Assembly (NCBI GenBank): GCA_965153355.1
Contig: OZ231128.1
Span: 48,980,001-49,044,000 of the forward strand
Direction: 5' to 3'
DNA length: 64,000 bases
Origin: Flaccisagitta enflata
Lineage: Eukaryota; Chaetognatha; Sagittoidea; Aphragmophora
Below are positions 1 through 11,094 of this stretch, piece after piece. The notes under the pieces were generated by a model, which was not told the origin of the DNA, did not search any database, and saw nothing but the letters and a program-made list of their open reading frames with translations. Numbering within the stretch: the stretch's first letter is position 1; the number at the start of each line of letters is the position of its first letter. Made by a program: the position numbers and the translations under genes.

Positions 1-2
1 CC

Positions 3-365
3 AATACTTTTAGATGCAAAAGTATCTTGACAGATGATATCTGTATTCTGCCGGGTGATTTGCTACTAATCACCAGAAACCAGACGAAGGAGGACTTACT
101 AAGATTGTGTGAACGCATGGAAGAAATGGCCACAAAGAACGAAGCCTCGAATTCGCCACCAATGACAAGAAGAAGGGCGCAAGGTGCCCAATTATCGCCG
201 TCGATTGACGCCAATTTCGTCCTAAATGCGGGGCTGACGACGAAGAGCCACTACGGTGGGATCGGCCTCGATGCGTTGGAATGGATTTTTTTTTTTTTTT
301 TTGGTTTTTGTATTTTTTTATTAGCAAAATTTTGGATAAAATCAAGAAATGAAAGAGAGAAATAA
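3..365 (+). CDS. Partial ORF with C-terminal membrane segment, unrecognised
   Basis: The frame is open at the left edge of the window and has no ATG near its beginning, so this can only be the 3' part of something. It gives about 120 residues: a charged N-terminal part (NQTKEDLLRLCERMEEMATK), a Ser/Pro/Arg linker, and near the C-terminus a hydrophobic stretch starting WIFFFFFGFCIFLL that would span a membrane, followed by a basic tail. Part of the hydrophobic stretch comes from a T16 homopolymer at 287-302, so a frameshift or a chance frame is possible. I do not recognise a family. The phrase ILTDDICIL faintly recalls the catalytic loop of retroelement reverse transcriptases, but it is too short to use. 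It may be an exon or a degraded mobile-element frame. Confidence 0.25.
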   Translation, partial: NTFRCKSILTDDICILPGDLLLITRNQTKEDLLRLCERMEEMATKNEASNSPPMTRRRAQGAQLSPSIDANFVLNAGLTTKSHYGGIGLDALEWIFFFFFGFCIFLLAKFWIKSRNEREK

Positions 366-588
366 TTAGAAAAATTTTGAATTAAAAACCCTTAAGGGCA
401 AAGTGGGGAAGAGAATCTAAGTGGGGAAAAATTTAAACCCACAGCGAACGGGCATTATTCTCATCGCAATGGCGGGGGGCGAGTCCTCGCATCTCAATAG
501 TTTGGACTCGGGCTCTGGCACTGTCGGTGGCGTTCCTAAACGGAACGCCACTGACAGCTGGCGTGGCCATGGGGCTGGTGGAGGCGTC

Positions 589-864
589 TTAGGCCTGATG
601 AGGCCTCAGAAGGTCCAACGCAGCCCTGGGGACGGACTGCAGGGTGGCCAAGAATCGGTCCACCGCTGCCAGTTTGCGCCTGAGGGCTACGAGGACCCCT
701 GAGACCAACATCAGGGCACCAATGACCCCTCCGACCGAGCCCCATGTCACCGCCTCAGAGTCCGGTTGGACGGACGCAACCGTTGGACTGGGAAGCGTGG
801 TTGATGATTCTTCGTAGAAGTAATCATCAACCGAGCTTCCCGTGTAAAGGGAGAAATTCGCCAT
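589..864 (-). CDS. Small single-pass membrane protein ORF, unrecognised
   Basis: A 91-residue frame. I chose the ATG at 864 rather than 894 because it has purines before it and GCG after it, and begins a more protein-like N-terminus (MANFSLYTGSSVDDYFYEE). Residues 1-45 are acidic and Ser/Thr-rich with no leader; a Gly/Val/Leu membrane helix follows (GSVGGVIGALMLVSGVLVAL); then comes a basic, amphipathic tail (RRKLAAVDRFLATL) ending in RPHQA. This topology would put the short acidic N-terminus outside and the basic tail inside (positive-inside rule; inference). The plus strand is also open here (421-702), but that reading is Gly-rich and looks like a shadow. No homologue is recognised and it may belong to a mobile element. 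Confidence 0.38.
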   Translation of the reverse strand: MANFSLYTGSSVDDYFYEESSTTLPSPTVASVQPDSEAVTWGSVGGVIGALMLVSGVLVALRRKLAAVDRFLATLQSVPRAALDLLRPHQA

Positions 865-1069
865 TTTGATTTTGAATAATGACTTTTGAAACAAAATTTA
901 ACTTAAATTCCCTCTAAATGTAAAAAGAAAGAAGAAACCGCCGTTCGCTGTTAAAAGAAAGAAAAGAAATGAAGTAAAAGAAAATGAATAAAAAGAAGAT
1001 GTAATATAAAGCCGCTTCTTTTGAGACAGAAATACGAGCCTGTAAAATGAGAATATAGAACAATCAGTG

Positions 1070-1260
1070 ATTAATATTAGAGACGCTCTGATGATCAATG
1101 AATGTGAAATGTGAACGATGAATGAATGTGATGAATGAACCTGGCCAGGTAAACGAACGAATGTTGACAGCTGATTGATGAATAGTGAACGAAGTATGAA
1201 CGGGGGAGTGAACGAGCGGTAGTAAATGAATCAAAGAAACAAATGGCAATCAGCTCGAAG
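1070..1260. repeat. Degenerate (GAAT/GAAC)n tetranucleotide tract
   Basis: Imperfect repeats of TGAATGAA and TGAACGA-like words run through this stretch. Nothing coding is supported in it. It separates the membrane-protein ORF from the small gene at 1914-2554. Confidence 0.5.
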
Positions 1261-1433
1261 TTGATCAGAGAGGGCGTCTAATTTTGGAGTCATGGAAATA
1301 AGTGGCTAAAGAGATTACGAAAAAGAAAAAAGAGAAGAAAAGAAAAAGAATTTGCTAACCCCAGGGGGGCAAATTAATATAAGGTCTCGACAATGAATGT
1401 GAGCCTTTGAAAACCGGTATTATTTAGGATAGT

Positions 1434-1538
1434 ATGCCCTCGGCGCTATCTAGGGACGTGCCCGATTATCAATTCTTTAGTCTGAAGGATAAAGGATTTT
1501 CACTAAGCCCTTACCAGATGGTATTTGGGAGTGATTGA
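1434..1538 (+). pseudogene. Possible retrotransposon integrase remnant
   Basis: A 34-codon frame starting MPSALSRDVPDYQFF and containing SPYQMVFGS before the stop. In Ty3/gypsy-type integrases a motif of the form (S/T)P(Y/F)xxx(F/Y)G is common after the catalytic core. Only this one short motif is present, with no LTR, reverse transcriptase or RNase H nearby, so chance similarity cannot be excluded. Confidence 0.15.
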
Positions 1539-1913
1539 AAATGCGCAGACAGTACTGTAGTCGTATTTTTTTTATGGAATTCCTATATTTTTTTTACGTC
1601 ATGAAGTCGATGATGGTTATATTTTTTCCGATTGATGATTTAGTTCCCAAATGGAAAATCTTGAGAATGAAAACGAATTGAAAACGGCAGGAGTGAGAGA
1701 AAAAAAAAATGAGTGACCAATGAAGTAAATTTGGCTAAATCAGCTGCCAGCCTTGTACTTTGATCAAGAGAATGGAAAAAGGAGTCGGTGTGAAAATCAA
1801 ATTTGAAATTTTTGATTTCTATCCTTTTCTCTCATGCTTAATTTCCCATTGTTTCACTACTCTGTATGAACTTTACCTTTTTTCCTGACTGTCGAATGAC
1901 TGAGCATGCTGAT

Positions 1914-2554
1914 TTAAACGTTTTGTATGGCGTACTGACTGTTTCGTCTTAGTGGTGTTGGAGTATTGGGAGCATTGCCTTGATTTGCTAGGATTTGCGT
2001 TGTTTGTAACTTTTGTTGAAAAATTTTGAATATGGTGAGAATAATATCGAGCAACACCAGGGCAATGGTGCCAAATTGAAGATATTCGACATCGTCAGTA
2101 TTCTGTAATACTTTTTTTTTATACTCAGTTTTGAGATACTTCTCTGATACTGGTAAACATCGAGAAGTAGTAGTTCTTCCAGTGGCCGTGCGATAAACAA
2201 TCAATTGACAAGCATCCCCATCTTTCCTAAAATCAATGATTGACAGGCATGTTAACCTTTAGAAATAGAAGTATTTGGTTTTAATGCAAGCCTGAACTAA
2301 TTAATATGTTACCATGGCGAAGAACGTAATAATAACTTAAACTAACTTTTGCATTAATCTTGTGTTCAAAAATTTTCTCCCCCCCCCACTTACCTGTAGC
2401 CCACGCTTTCCAAATAGCCCTCAAATTTTTGAAAACACTTATTCGAGGGGGCTGGATCTTTAACGTAATCCTCAAGGGTTTGCTCATTTGATTCAGAAGC
2501 CATTCCCATGGTGAAGAGAAGAGATGCCAACGCGAGAAGGAGATATTGGTTCAT
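1914..2554 (-). CDS. Small secreted or membrane protein, two exons
   Basis: Exon 1 is 2554-2394 and exon 2 is 2226-1914, giving 157 residues with the stop at 1914-1916. The donor reads CAG|GTAAGT and the acceptor ATTTTAG|G; phase 2 joins cleanly as Tyr-Arg-Lys. The ATG at 2554 begins a clear signal peptide (MNQYLLLALASLLFTMG, likely cut after MAS near residue 20). The mature part is acidic at first and has cysteines at about 40, 62 and 76. Residues about 103-124 (YLQFGTIALVLLDIILTIF) can form a membrane helix, and the remaining tail is polar, Gln/Asn/Pro-rich and ends in SQYAIQNV. A type I membrane protein is the natural reading; a secreted peptide with a hydrophobic segment is the alternative. 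A TATA box lies about 80 bases upstream of the ATG. No family recognised. Confidence 0.66.
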
Positions 2555-2631
2555 GATGGCTTGTCGCAGTAATCAAGCGGAGAAATGATTAGAAAATAAA
2601 AGGAATTTTGGTAACCTAACAAATGCCGAGT

Positions 2632-2639
2632 CTTTTATA
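2632..2639 (-). promoter_or_regulatory. TATA box of the small secreted/membrane protein gene
   Basis: The minus strand reads TATAAAAG here, 78 bases upstream of the signal-peptide ATG at 2554. The distance fits a TATA box with a short 5' UTR of about 50 nt (inference). Confidence 0.6.
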
Positions 2640-3072
2640 GTTTCTTTTGATTGGAAGGGTTGTTGATTGATAATTTGAATATTTAGAATTCTCCTTTTCT
2701 GTCTTAGTTACTATCCAAACCTATAAGTCGTGACTTATAAAGTTAAAACGTGACCGTTATTTTCCGTTCGTTCAACGATTGTTATTGTTACGCAAACGCC
2801 CGCATTTCTGAGGTTTTTCATTTTTAGGTGGGTAAAAGGAGATCGACTTTGTTTTTAAATTCCGGGAATTTGAAAAGAAAAAAAAACCTAGTTCACACTA
2901 GTGGTTTTTTTTGTCAACAGGGGGGAAGTATGGAATGGGACTCCTTATACCCACTTGAAACACCCTAATATTAGAATATCCTTTATAAGAATATGAGGGA
3001 CCCCTATTTAATTTAGCAACTGACGTAATACACCACAAACTTTACAGATTTCTAATGCGGGTGATATGTAAA
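2640..3072. other. Intergenic, no feature seen
   Basis: AT-rich sequence upstream of the gene at 1914-2554. No open frame of note, no element end recognised. Confidence 0.5.
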
Positions 3073-3267
3073 CGAAAATTTCTTTGGAATTTCAGTAAAC
3101 CAAGAAATTCCAAAGAAATTTCGTCTTTCTTTCAGGTAAGAGAACATTAAGCGTACAGAATGCCCTTTATTTGTTGTTGTTTTATATATTTCATTGTTAA
3201 TTTTATATAAATGATAAAATTAATGAGTAAACCAAGAAATTCCAAAGAAATTTCGTCTTTCTTTCAG
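3073..3267. repeat. Hairpin plus 41-bp direct repeat
   Basis: Arms 3073-3093 and 3104-3123 form a 20-bp stem with one bulged A and a 10-base loop. The right arm lies within a 41-bp word (3095-3135, beginning GTAAACCAAGAAATTCC and ending TCTTTCTTTCAG) repeated exactly at 3227-3267. Each copy ends like a 3' splice acceptor. It looks like a foldback or decayed MITE with one arm duplicated. Confidence 0.6.
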
Positions 3268-3367
3268 TCCGTATGACTTCAATGTCATACTTGTGTTAGT
3301 GTTCTGTTTGCATACACTTATGTGTAAGCAGTCAGTGGACAAAATGGTATTTGTAGATATGTCAGCT

Positions 3368-3470
3368 GTTTGGCATATCTCAATGCGTTGATATCTTTTA
3401 TTATGGCATATTTCAATGTGTTGAGATCTCTCATTCTGGCACATTTCAACGCGATGAGATTTCTCATTCT
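3368..3470. repeat. Three-copy ~33-bp minisatellite
   Basis: Three diverged copies of a unit of the form TGGCATATCTCAATGCGTTG followed by ATATCTTTTAT. Non-coding. Confidence 0.55.
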
Positions 3471-3529
3471 ACAAGATTTATCTCAGGCCAAACTGCTGTT
3501 ATATGTACAATTACCGTGATGTCCATAGA

Positions 3530-3720
3530 CTGTAAGGGTATTTATGTGTTTGTGTTTGTGAGTGTTTGTGTATGTGTGTGTGGAGGGGATGTGTGTGTGC
3601 GTGAATTTATCCATGTGTGTGTTTCTACGCGTGCATGCTGGTGATCCGTACGTCCGTTCCCCTTCTTCTTGAAGCTCATACCGTTGACCATCTAACACTT
3701 TTGCAACTATCACTTTTTTG
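3530..3720. repeat. GT-rich tract ending in a family B end fragment
   Basis: A GTGTGT-rich stretch at 3540-3625. At 3676-3716 the string ACCGTTGACCATCTAACAC matches the outer terminus of family B elements, which read ACCGCTGACCATCTAACGC elsewhere (for example at 60750). Confidence 0.45.
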
Positions 3721-3954
3721 GCATTCTGAGCATTTTGAGCTCACTGCTCCTGCATGAGGTGAGTATGATTAATTTGTCATTTAATCATCGAGATCCCGCA
3801 AAGGACATGGGACAGCTTTGTTGAACGAGTCTGCGGGGGAATCATAACATGTAGACATCCATGCACACTACCAGATACATTGTTAAAGATCTGGATGCAT
3901 CCTACACGAACGAGGCCATATACACTCACCCCATTAGCCGGTGGCTGGGCAGAG

Positions 3955-4113
3955 GCGGAATAGCGAAAAAATGCTTTTATCAGCGACGGATGGATCAATC
4001 GACTAACTGACCAACCAACTGTAACAGCAAGCTCTAGAGTTCCGTGTCTGCGACTAAAAAGAAGCTTCAAAGCATAACGATCTACAATGCCTGTCACACC
4101 TAACAATTAAATT
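3955..4113 (+). mobile_element. Degraded family A/D interspersed element
   Basis: Order of parts: a GGGCAGAGGC-like segment, a GATGGATC/GACTAACTGACC microsatellite, then AGAGTTCCGTGTCTGCGACT followed by AAAAAG. This is the A/D plan with a decayed terminal palindrome. Confidence 0.45.
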
Positions 4114-4199
4114 TATGTTCGTTGGTTTTTTGTTGTATTTTTTATTTTGCAAATGTGGTATTGGTAGTTTTAAACTGTCAAATTTGACCTTGAATTTCT

Positions 4200-4940
4200 A
4201 ATTTTGGTAAGTTAAGAGTTTGTATATGACTCAAATGACTTAAATGTCTTAATCGCATCCCAAAGGCGGTTAGTGGTCAGCGATACCGGTACCCTGCTTG
4301 AGTAGTTGGTGATTTCAGTTGAGGGAGAGCAGGGCAGTGGCTCCAAAAGGGGCTAAGTCCTGTAGAACAGAGGGAATCTGTCCTTCCATCCACCTGTCCA
4401 TCCGTCAATTCGTCCATTCATCCCATCCCGCGCCATCCTTAGGGTTTTGTCTCCTTTGGGGCCTATTCTGACCCAAATTTTGCCAAATAGCCCCAATCCA
4501 AGCAATATGGCCCAAATCTAAGTGAAAATGGCCCAAATCCGGTCAGAATCTACATACTTGAAGCCAAAATGATGGACCTCAGGCCAGAATTTGGGTTTTC
4601 TGACCAGGTTTGGGCGATATTGCTTGAATTTGGGCCATTCTGCTTGGATTAGAGCCATTTGCTGAGATTTGGGCTACATTGCTTGGATTTGGGCCAGAAT
4701 AGGCCCCAAAGGAGACGAAGCCCTGAGGATGGGGCAAGGGGGGGAATGTACGGACATACATATGTACAAACAGATTCCCCCTGTGTTCTACAGTACTTTG
4801 TCCCCTTTTGGGCCGCTACCCAAAAAGACAAAATGATGTAAAACTACTTAAAATAAACAAATTGACTTAAATGACTAAGAATCACCTATTATGACCAAAT
4901 TTGACTGAGAGTGACTTAGAATGACTTGCAATGACGCGGG
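4200..4940. repeat. TGACTTA-type short tandem repeats interrupted by family B
   Basis: Words such as TGACTTAAATG recur at 4225-4255 and again at 4850-4935, on both sides of the B element at 4268-4826. The same ~11-bp repeat class (AAGTCATTTT on the other strand) flanks another B copy at 16600-17340 and is uninterrupted at 26910-27060. This suggests B inserted into the repeat core of a larger element. Confidence 0.55.
4268..4826. mobile_element. Family B inverted-repeat element (copy B1)
   Basis: The left end carries GGTCAGCGATACCGGTACCC and then GGGCAGTGGCTCC with CTGTAGAACAG. The right end is the reverse complement class (CCCTGTGTTCTACAGTAC, then GGGCCGCTACCC). Between the arms lie GTCC-type microsatellite and about ten diverged ~22-bp units of the GGCCCAAATC type. 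No coding capacity. See finding on family B. Confidence 0.7.
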
Positions 4941-4947
4941 GTCACAA

Positions 4948-5145
4948 TATCATTGTGGATGGGTGGTCAGGGGCATCCAACCCCCATCCACACCCCAACC
5001 CCTTTCCCACATTCGCAAACATAAACAAAAACTATCTAAAATGCTTGTTATTCCACTTTTCACTTGATGACCCTTGACAGACAGACTCATGGATGGACGG
5101 ACAAAGCTCTTATACAGTTTTGTCACTTATGTGTCTGCAACTAAA
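4948..5145 (+). mobile_element. Family D interspersed element (copy D1)
   Basis: Begins GGATGGGTGGTCAGGGGC, includes CCAACCCCCATCCAC, has a short GACGGACAAAG microsatellite, and ends TGTGTCTGCAACTAAAAT. A second copy at 23398-23594 has the same parts in the same order, which defines the family. Confidence 0.65.
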
Positions 5146-5159
5146 ATCAAAAAGAAAAA

Positions 5160-5231
5160 TTTGTCAAACGGATGGATGGACAGACGGACAAAGCGGGTTG
5201 TAGAGTCGTGTGCACGCGACTAAAAATTGCC
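5160..5231 (+). mobile_element. Family A 3' end fragment
   Basis: GGACAGACGGACAAAGCGGG, then GAGTCGTGTGCACGCGACTA and AAAA. This is the terminal palindrome with one mismatch. It follows D1 directly, so A and D ends are juxtaposed. Confidence 0.65.
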
Positions 5232-5385
5232 AAAATGAATGTTATTGATGGCCAAATGGCTAGATGGATGGGTCAACAGTTGGACCAACCAACAGAGAGA
5301 GTTGCAAACACGTAGAAAATAGATTAAAAAGATAATTGACTGATTTGCCCAAATGCTTTTAGAGCTAAGCAGTTACATCAATGCA

Positions 5386-5747
<362 letters not shown>

Positions 5748-5879
5748 CAAACAGACAGACAGACAGAAACTGACAAGACAAAACACACACACACACAGTT
5801 ACAGAATGATAGACATGGACAGATATACAGACAGATACTGACGGACGCAGACTGATCGACATCAAGGTATCCAATTGTC

Positions 5880-6878
5880 AAATAAAACATAGATACGGAT
5901 TTCCTTGGCATTTTCTCCATGGTAGCAGTCGACGAGACATTCAAGCTTACCCAAACTTAAAAATGTTGAAAAACGTCACATTTTATACTGCATTTTTCAC
6001 AGCAATATGATTTTCGCAAGTGATAAAGCAAGAACTGTCTCAATGAATAAAAAAAAACAGATGTCCGTGAACCTCCATTATGGGACTTTTGCAGTATTAC
6101 AAAAGTGTCATGTAATCAAATTTTTGCCTTCAGACTAATTTACCAACGGGTGTTTTATGTTTCCCACATGCTGAGGGACCCTCCTTGACCAGTCCGGGGA
6201 CTGCACACTCAAAATTGTCTTTGTCCGTTGATTGTTTCACCGTGTAAAGGAGTGTACTTATGTTTACTTGAGCATGCAAATACAAAAAAATATGTTTATG
6301 AGCACAGCTGCTCATCTGTGAGGGCGTTTTTAAGTATTCTAGCTCATTTAGCTTGCTCTTTTTCTCTGATTTTAAATGAGATGAATAAATTAATGTTTTG
6401 ATTTAAGCATGCAAATGCAAAAAAGCATGTCAGTGAGCAAAGTCTGGTTGAATAATTTAGAATATTTTAGTTCATTTGGCTTGGTCCTATTTTTCCTTGA
6501 TTTTCAGTGCAATCAATACATACAAATTGCTTTTGATTTGATCAAACAAATAAAACAATTTCAGTGACTAAAGATAAAAGCATGGTGAAAAGTGACCAAG
6601 GCTTACGACTTTTTTCCTCACGGCGACAGCCGCCATTATATCTCTGAAAACCTCTATTATCGGTGCAACCAACTCAAAACCACACAAGCCATACCTAGAC
6701 GAAAACGTCGTTTTGCGATTATGTACTGACGTATAGACTAAAGGCGGTGCCTCTGAATTGCCAATGTCACAACTCGAGACCGAAAAGTTTAGAAAAAAGA
6801 GACACCTCGAGCAGAAAAGCGTCGGGTTGGAGAAACGTGTGAGAACAGAAAAACGGTAAAAATGAAAACAAAAGTAAA
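5880..6878. repeat. Gene-free AT-rich stretch with a ~143-bp imperfect tandem duplication
   Basis: Two adjacent diverged copies at about 6260-6403 and 6404-6546. Each begins with GAGCATGCAAAT / AAGCATGCAAATGC, has a TAGCTCATTTAGC / TAGTTCATTTGGC middle, and ends in AATCAATA-like sequence. No gene is supported. Confidence 0.5.
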
Positions 6879-7002
6879 ACAAGGCCTGATACACGGCCAA
6901 TACGTAGTCGCTGGCGGGTGGGCAATGACAGTAATGCTGCAGGTGGGCAGGGGCAGTAAGGGGCAGGGCGGCGGCCGTAATGTGGCTGTGCAGAGGCAGT
7001 AA
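6879..7002 (+). mobile_element. Family A 5' fragment
   Basis: ACAAGGCCTGATACACGG, then GTAGTCGCTGGCGGGTGGGC, matching the 5' end of family A. The part after it is a local repeat of GGTGGGCAGGGGCAGTAA-like words. The GTCY microsatellite and terminal palindrome are missing. Confidence 0.55.
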
Positions 7003-7135
7003 TGTTCACAAATCACTATTTCAGTCTATTTCGCGTCATCCAAAATTTCGCGTTACGGACCTTCCTACAGACCTTCATACCTGCGGACAAACCCTCTCAA
7101 CCATCGACTAAAAATGCTGTTCCGTTCATAACAAA

Positions 7136-7236
<101 letters not shown>

Positions 7237-7758
7237 ATTCTTACCTTTCCTCGGTCAGTCCGTCCGTCGACCAATTTGTTCGTTATTTTTTGCACTGTTC
7301 CATTCCTGCTCCCCTCGGTTTCTTACTCGTAAGACTCAATGGTCTGGCTCAGTCAGGCATACATAAGATAGACAGACAGATATAATGACAGAAAGACAAA
7401 TAGACAGACACTCAAACAAACAGACAGACACGCAGATACAAATCTGGATAGCTTCATACTGACACGTTACAAATTCGTGTGTGCAGCTCAAACAAAGTAA
7501 CATCTGGAACGTGGCTTCGGGGAATCTCTCATGGGTTGCATACCAGTGGGAAGGAGGAGAAGGGGGGGAGGGAGGGGGGGTTGAACCTTTGGCGGTCGCT
7601 TTTGCTGCAGTTATTATACGAGTCAAAAACAAACAAAAGAAACGGTTTTTGTGGTCACGTGTCCCACAACTGGAGTGGAATTGTAAAACTGTGTGTACAA
7701 AACATAGTGCCCAGTATAAAGAGTAAAAGTGTACTCACGTATAAGAATTTTTTGTTTT

Positions 7759-7759
<1 letters not shown>

Positions 7760-7853
<94 letters not shown>

Positions 7854-7860
7854 TTGTTGT
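7760..7860. repeat. (TTG)n microsatellite
   Basis: About 32 TTG units. No splice or codon context supports coding here. Confidence 0.9.
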
Positions 7861-7956
7861 TTTTATTGTGTAGTTGTGAACTAGATAGTCTACAAGATGC
7901 TGCCTTTGTCCCTCCGTTGGTACATCAACCCTTTAGTGAAGTATAACTATAAGTGA

Positions 7957-8150
7957 ACAAGGCCGGATACACGGCTACCGAAGTCGCGTGCGGGTGGGAA
8001 GGGGCCATATTTGAGGTCACTAGATCATTTGGGCAGGAGCAGTGAGGTCAAAGAAATAAAATCATAAAAAAAAATAAAGTGTGACCGACCGACCGACCAA
8101 CCGACCGACGGACAAAGCGGGTTGTAGAGTCGCGTGCACGCGACTAAAAA
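7957..8150 (+). mobile_element. Family A Helentron-like element, complete (copy A2)
   Basis: A good reference copy, 194 bp. 5' end AACAAGGCCGGATACACGG; subterminal GTCGCGTGCGGGTGGG; a GGTCACTAGATCATTTGGGC block; A-rich stretch; TAAAGTGTGACC; a (GACC/GACG)n microsatellite; GACAAAGCGGGTTGTAGAG; the perfect 18-bp palindrome AGTCGCGTGCACGCGACT at 8128-8145; then AAAAA. A 3' hairpin running into CTAA plus an internal GTCY microsatellite is the published layout of non-autonomous Helentrons. No coding sequence. Confidence 0.75.
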
Positions 8151-8309
8151 GTAAGTTCATGGGTACGTCTGCCCCTGCCCACCCGTTTGGGTTTGGTTAG
8201 GTCCGTGATCGCGGCCTCGTGAAATCTAACTCTTGATATTTTCTACGCCGAACCAGCGGCACTTCACGTAGGTCTGGGGCTTTTTATGTCGATGGAATCG
8301 AACATCAAA

Positions 8310-8362
<53 letters not shown>
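8310..8362. repeat. (CT)n microsatellite
   Basis: About 26 CT units. Confidence 0.9.
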
Positions 8363-8367
<5 letters not shown>

Positions 8368-8574
8368 CGCCGATGAAGCTGGCAATGCTTTGCTGTTGTC
8401 GTCATCCAGTTACCGGCCGATATCACCCTGTATTGCGCCAACAACCGGTGCCTGGCCGCTTCCGTCACCACCATCAACACAATTATTGCCACCACCACTA
8501 TGGACCCAAACCTCACTCCATCGAAAACTAATCCGTCATTGGTTAACCACAATAACAGAGTACCCACAAGTCCA

Positions 8575-8759
8575 TGACGACCACCACAGGCACCACCCTC
8601 ACCACCGCCGCTATCGCTACCATCACCGCCACCACCGCTGGCACCATCACCACTGCCGCCATCGCTACCACCACCGCCGCCAACATTGCCAGCACCGCCC
8701 CCACCGCTGGCACCACCACCACCGCCGCCATCCTAACCAGCACCAGCACCAGCACCACC

Positions 8760-8790
<31 letters not shown>

Positions 8791-9015
8791 CCACCACCAT
8801 CGCAGCCACCACCACCACCACCACCACCATCGCAGCCACCACCGCCGCCACCACCACCACCACCACCACCACCACCACCACCACCACCTACACCACCTCA
8901 CCACCACCACCACCGCCACCACCACCACCACCACCACCACCACCACCACCACCACCACCACCACCACCACCACCACCGCCGCCGCCACCACCACCGCAGC
9001 CACCACCGCCGCCAC
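8575..9015. repeat. (ACC)n tract
   Basis: Imperfect then pure (ACC)n with GCC and ATC variants. All three plus frames are open for long distances (poly-Thr, poly-Pro and poly-His readings) and two minus frames give poly-Val and poly-Gly. Because every frame is open, length is no evidence of coding. I see no splice sites or unique flanking protein. Confidence 0.85.
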
Positions 9016-9276
9016 CGCTGCCGGCGCCGCTTTCACCCGTCGCGGGCGTTTTTATTTCATTTCGCGCCATTCGAGTGAAAATCCTTTCCCAGTCAAATGG
9101 CCGTAATAAGAGCGGAGGTAAGCAATGGCGGAAACGGGGAGGAGGAGGAGGAGGACGAAACCAAATATATGATGAATACGTGAGCCAAGCACGCAGAACA
9201 ACCCTTTGCAGATATCAAGCATCGATAATTGCCTCGCCAAATATGAGACGGCCGTTGGCTACAAAACACAGAGACA

Positions 9277-9414
<138 letters not shown>

Positions 9415-9789
9415 TACCGATAAAGGCGGCTCTCGTCGACCGGAAAAAAGTTGTAAACCTGGGATTTCTATTCTCATTCAAGTACCTTCTTTTCTTTTTT
9501 TTCTTTCTCCGATTATTAGCAATTGAAACTAGCAAAAATGTATCATCACCGATAAGAATGGCATCAATTCCATCAAATCAGTTAAACATTATGTTTTTTG
9601 TATTTTTGCTAGTTTCGTAAAGACCTCTGCTTAGTGCAATTGAAAAAAAAATAGTAGCCGTTTTAGCTGTCATTATCAAAAGTCATCATCCCAGTCAGAA
9701 AACAGCTCAACTTTCGAAAAAGCCTAAAATGGAAAATGGAAAACCAATTCATTCCTTTTATTTCCTTTTATTCCAATTAAAACGAGCTG

Positions 9790-9890
9790 TATTTTATCTA
9801 CGCCAACGCACATCAATAAGAGGCTTTGTCCGTTGGTCGATGGTCTGTATCTCTGTCGGTCGGTCTGTAACGCATTCATTCAACGATCCA
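9790..9890 (-). mobile_element. Family C fragment
   Basis: AATAAGAGGCTTTGTCCGTTGGTCG, shown here by its parts AATAAGAGGCTTTGTCC and GGTCTGTAACGCATTCATTC, corresponds to the TATAAGAGGCTCTGTCC and GGTCACGCATTCGTTCGAC segments of the copy at 60831. The palindromic end is decayed. Confidence 0.5.
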
Positions 9891-10263
9891 TATGGCCCTA
9901 CGTTTTCAAGATGAGAAACATAAGAGTAACGTAAATCTGCCTAAAACAAATATACAACTTTGGTCCCTTCTTGTCGTTTTAGAAATCTGCTGGATTCAAG
10001 TGTACGTGGACGTGGACAATTTCACTCCCGGTTATTAATTGCGCCATTATCAAATGCACAATCATGAATAAAACATTATTTCGCTCATTAATGAGGCTGT
10101 AGGCGATCCGCTGAACAACGTTTTTGAAAATGAGTATGCAACTACCATCATCTTTCATTTTCTCGTTTTTAATGATGTAAATCCATTAAGTGGGATAATG
10201 TGTGACGATGGTGGCGAACCAAGGTAATAGGCAAAGGATTAACAATGAGATTACGTTTTCATT

Positions 10264-11094
<831 letters not shown>

